Positions 13,330 to 13,983 of a DNA stretch of 13,983 bases are shown here, in pieces. Within the stretch, counting starts at the first letter, position 1. Each line of letters starts with the position of its first letter. Source of the DNA: Actinomycetota bacterium (GTDB taxonomy: Bacteria; Actinomycetota; Humimicrobiia; Humimicrobiales; Humimicrobiaceae); NCBI GenBank assembly GCA_016870675.1, contig VGAU01000021.1, forward strand, positions 1 to 13,983. Direction: 5' to 3'. Both the position numbers and the translations under genes were made by a program. The notes beneath the pieces were generated by a model, which saw nothing but the letters and a program-made list of their open reading frames with translations, did not search any database and had not been told where the DNA came from.

Positions 13330-13983
13330 TTACTCAATAAGTGAAAAAACAAGGCTTCCAATAATTACAGTACTTCCTTCACTGACGCCCATCTTTTTTA
13401 ACCTGTCTGCAATCCCCATTTTTTTTAGTCTATCTTTTAAATAATCTAATGCTTCTTCATTCTCTAAATCAGTCATAGCCACCAGTCTTTCCAGTTTTTT
13501 ATTCTTCACGATATATTCATTATTATTTTTTTCAATTTTAATTTTTTCCATCTCCAGATTTCTTTTATCCAGGCTATAAACTTTTACTCTCTCCTGCTTT
13601 TTAAGCTCTATGCCTTTATCTTTCTGGAACTCCTCTCTGTACCTTGCCACTTTCTTATATAAATCCCAGATTAACTTATCAAGACCCTGTCCCGTAATTG
13701 CTGATACTAAAAAAACACTCTTACCGCTCTTATTTTCAAGAACTTTCTTAATTTTATTTAACTTATCACTATCAGCAACCAGGTCAATCTTATTTATTAA
13801 AACTACATAATCTTTTTTGTATACACTAGTATTATATAGCCTTATCTCTTCTCTTAAAATATTAAAAGTCTCAATTATGTCCTGTCTCTCATCTATAATC
13901 CTCTGCCCATCTAAAACTACTGCCAGCACTATGGATCTGGTTATATGTCTTAAAAATTTATCCCCCAGACCCATTCCCTTATG
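13330..13983 (-). CDS. obgE: Obg family GTPase, C-terminal part (5' end beyond the window)
   Basis: The frame is open through the right edge of the window, so only about the last 217 residues are seen. The N-terminal glycine-rich OBG domain and the P-loop are missing. The visible part starts in the G-domain with HKGMGLGDKFLRH (switch-side segment after G3). It then has LINKIDLV (G4, NKxD) and VSAITGQGLDKL (G5), and ends with the OCT domain (about the last 75 residues; LKDRLKKMGIADRLKKMG, SEGSTVIIG). Obg is an essential GTPase in late assembly of the 50S subunit and the stress response. The internal ATG at 13974 is not the real start. It heads the minus-strand operon within this window. Confidence 0.95.
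   Translation of the reverse strand, partial: HKGMGLGDKFLRHITRSIVLAVVLDGQRIIDERQDIIETFNILREEIRLYNTSVYKKDYVVLINKIDLVADSDKLNKIKKVLENKSGKSVFLVSAITGQGLDKLIWDLYKKVARYREEFQKDKGIELKKQERVKVYSLDKRNLEMEKIKIEKNNNEYIVKNKKLERLVAMTDLENEEALDYLKDRLKKMGIADRLKKMGVSEGSTVIIGSLVFSLIE

Noticed and set aside
13370..13440. Apparent duplication in ObgE (DRLKKMG twice, nine residues apart)
   Set aside because: The OCT domain normally has two similar helix-turn segments here, and the nucleotide copies differ, so a recent tandem duplication is not needed.
13330..13974. Taking ATG 13974 as the start of a short GTPase gene
   Set aside because: The frame continues to the window edge with Obg-type residues (HKG before MGLGDKF), so the gene is simply cut by the window.

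Overview
This is a low-GC bacterial window with a dense, mostly minus-strand housekeeping block and one unusual element at the left end: a large structured noncoding RNA of the OLE (ornate, large, extremophilic) class followed by its membrane partner gene oapA. The gene order obgE-proB-proA-nadD-yqeK-LCP-rsfS-leuS ... comEA-comEC, the GGAGG-type ribosome binding sites and the OLE/OapA pair all point to an anaerobic, Clostridia-like member of Bacillota or a close relative. The AT-rich codon use and the tandem LytR_C domains also leave a deep-branching low-GC lineage such as an early Actinomycetota possible. The phylum is inference; the sequence alone does not settle it.

Left region (1-1214, plus strand): a weak terminator-like hairpin, then about 590 nt with no credible reading frame but many self-complementary segments. 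Its two ends pair with each other (44-56 with 619-632), so the RNA is closed by a terminal helix that stops immediately before the Shine-Dalgarno of oapA. The OapA-like protein (189 aa, about four membrane segments) starts with TTG at 645. In studied Bacillota, OLE RNA and OapA form a membrane ribonucleoprotein needed for tolerance of alcohols, cold and high Mg2+.

Middle region (1224-4869): a minus-strand comEA-comEC DNA-uptake pair with a short ComEC that lacks the usual C-terminal metallo-beta-lactamase-like domain. It converges on oapA with 9 bases between the stops. Divergent from comEA is a small plus-strand group: a DUF4258/DUF2283 pair that overlaps and looks like a toxin-antitoxin-type module, then a DJ-1/PfpI family protein. 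These three genes separate leuS from comEA, which are often adjacent in related genomes.

Right region (4888-13983, minus strand): one probable operon reading right to left. It holds the GTPase ObgE (5' end outside the window), the first two proline enzymes ProB and ProA, the NAD enzyme NadD, the HD-domain Ap4A hydrolase YqeK, an LCP-like cell-envelope protein with a degenerate active site and two LytR_C repeats, the ribosome silencing factor RsfS, and leucyl-tRNA synthetase. Spacing is tight (4- and 17-base overlaps, gaps of 1 to about 50 bases). The theme is ribosome assembly and translation, with amino acid and cofactor supply and envelope growth. A hairpin that reaches into the ribosome binding site of proA lies in the proB-proA gap.
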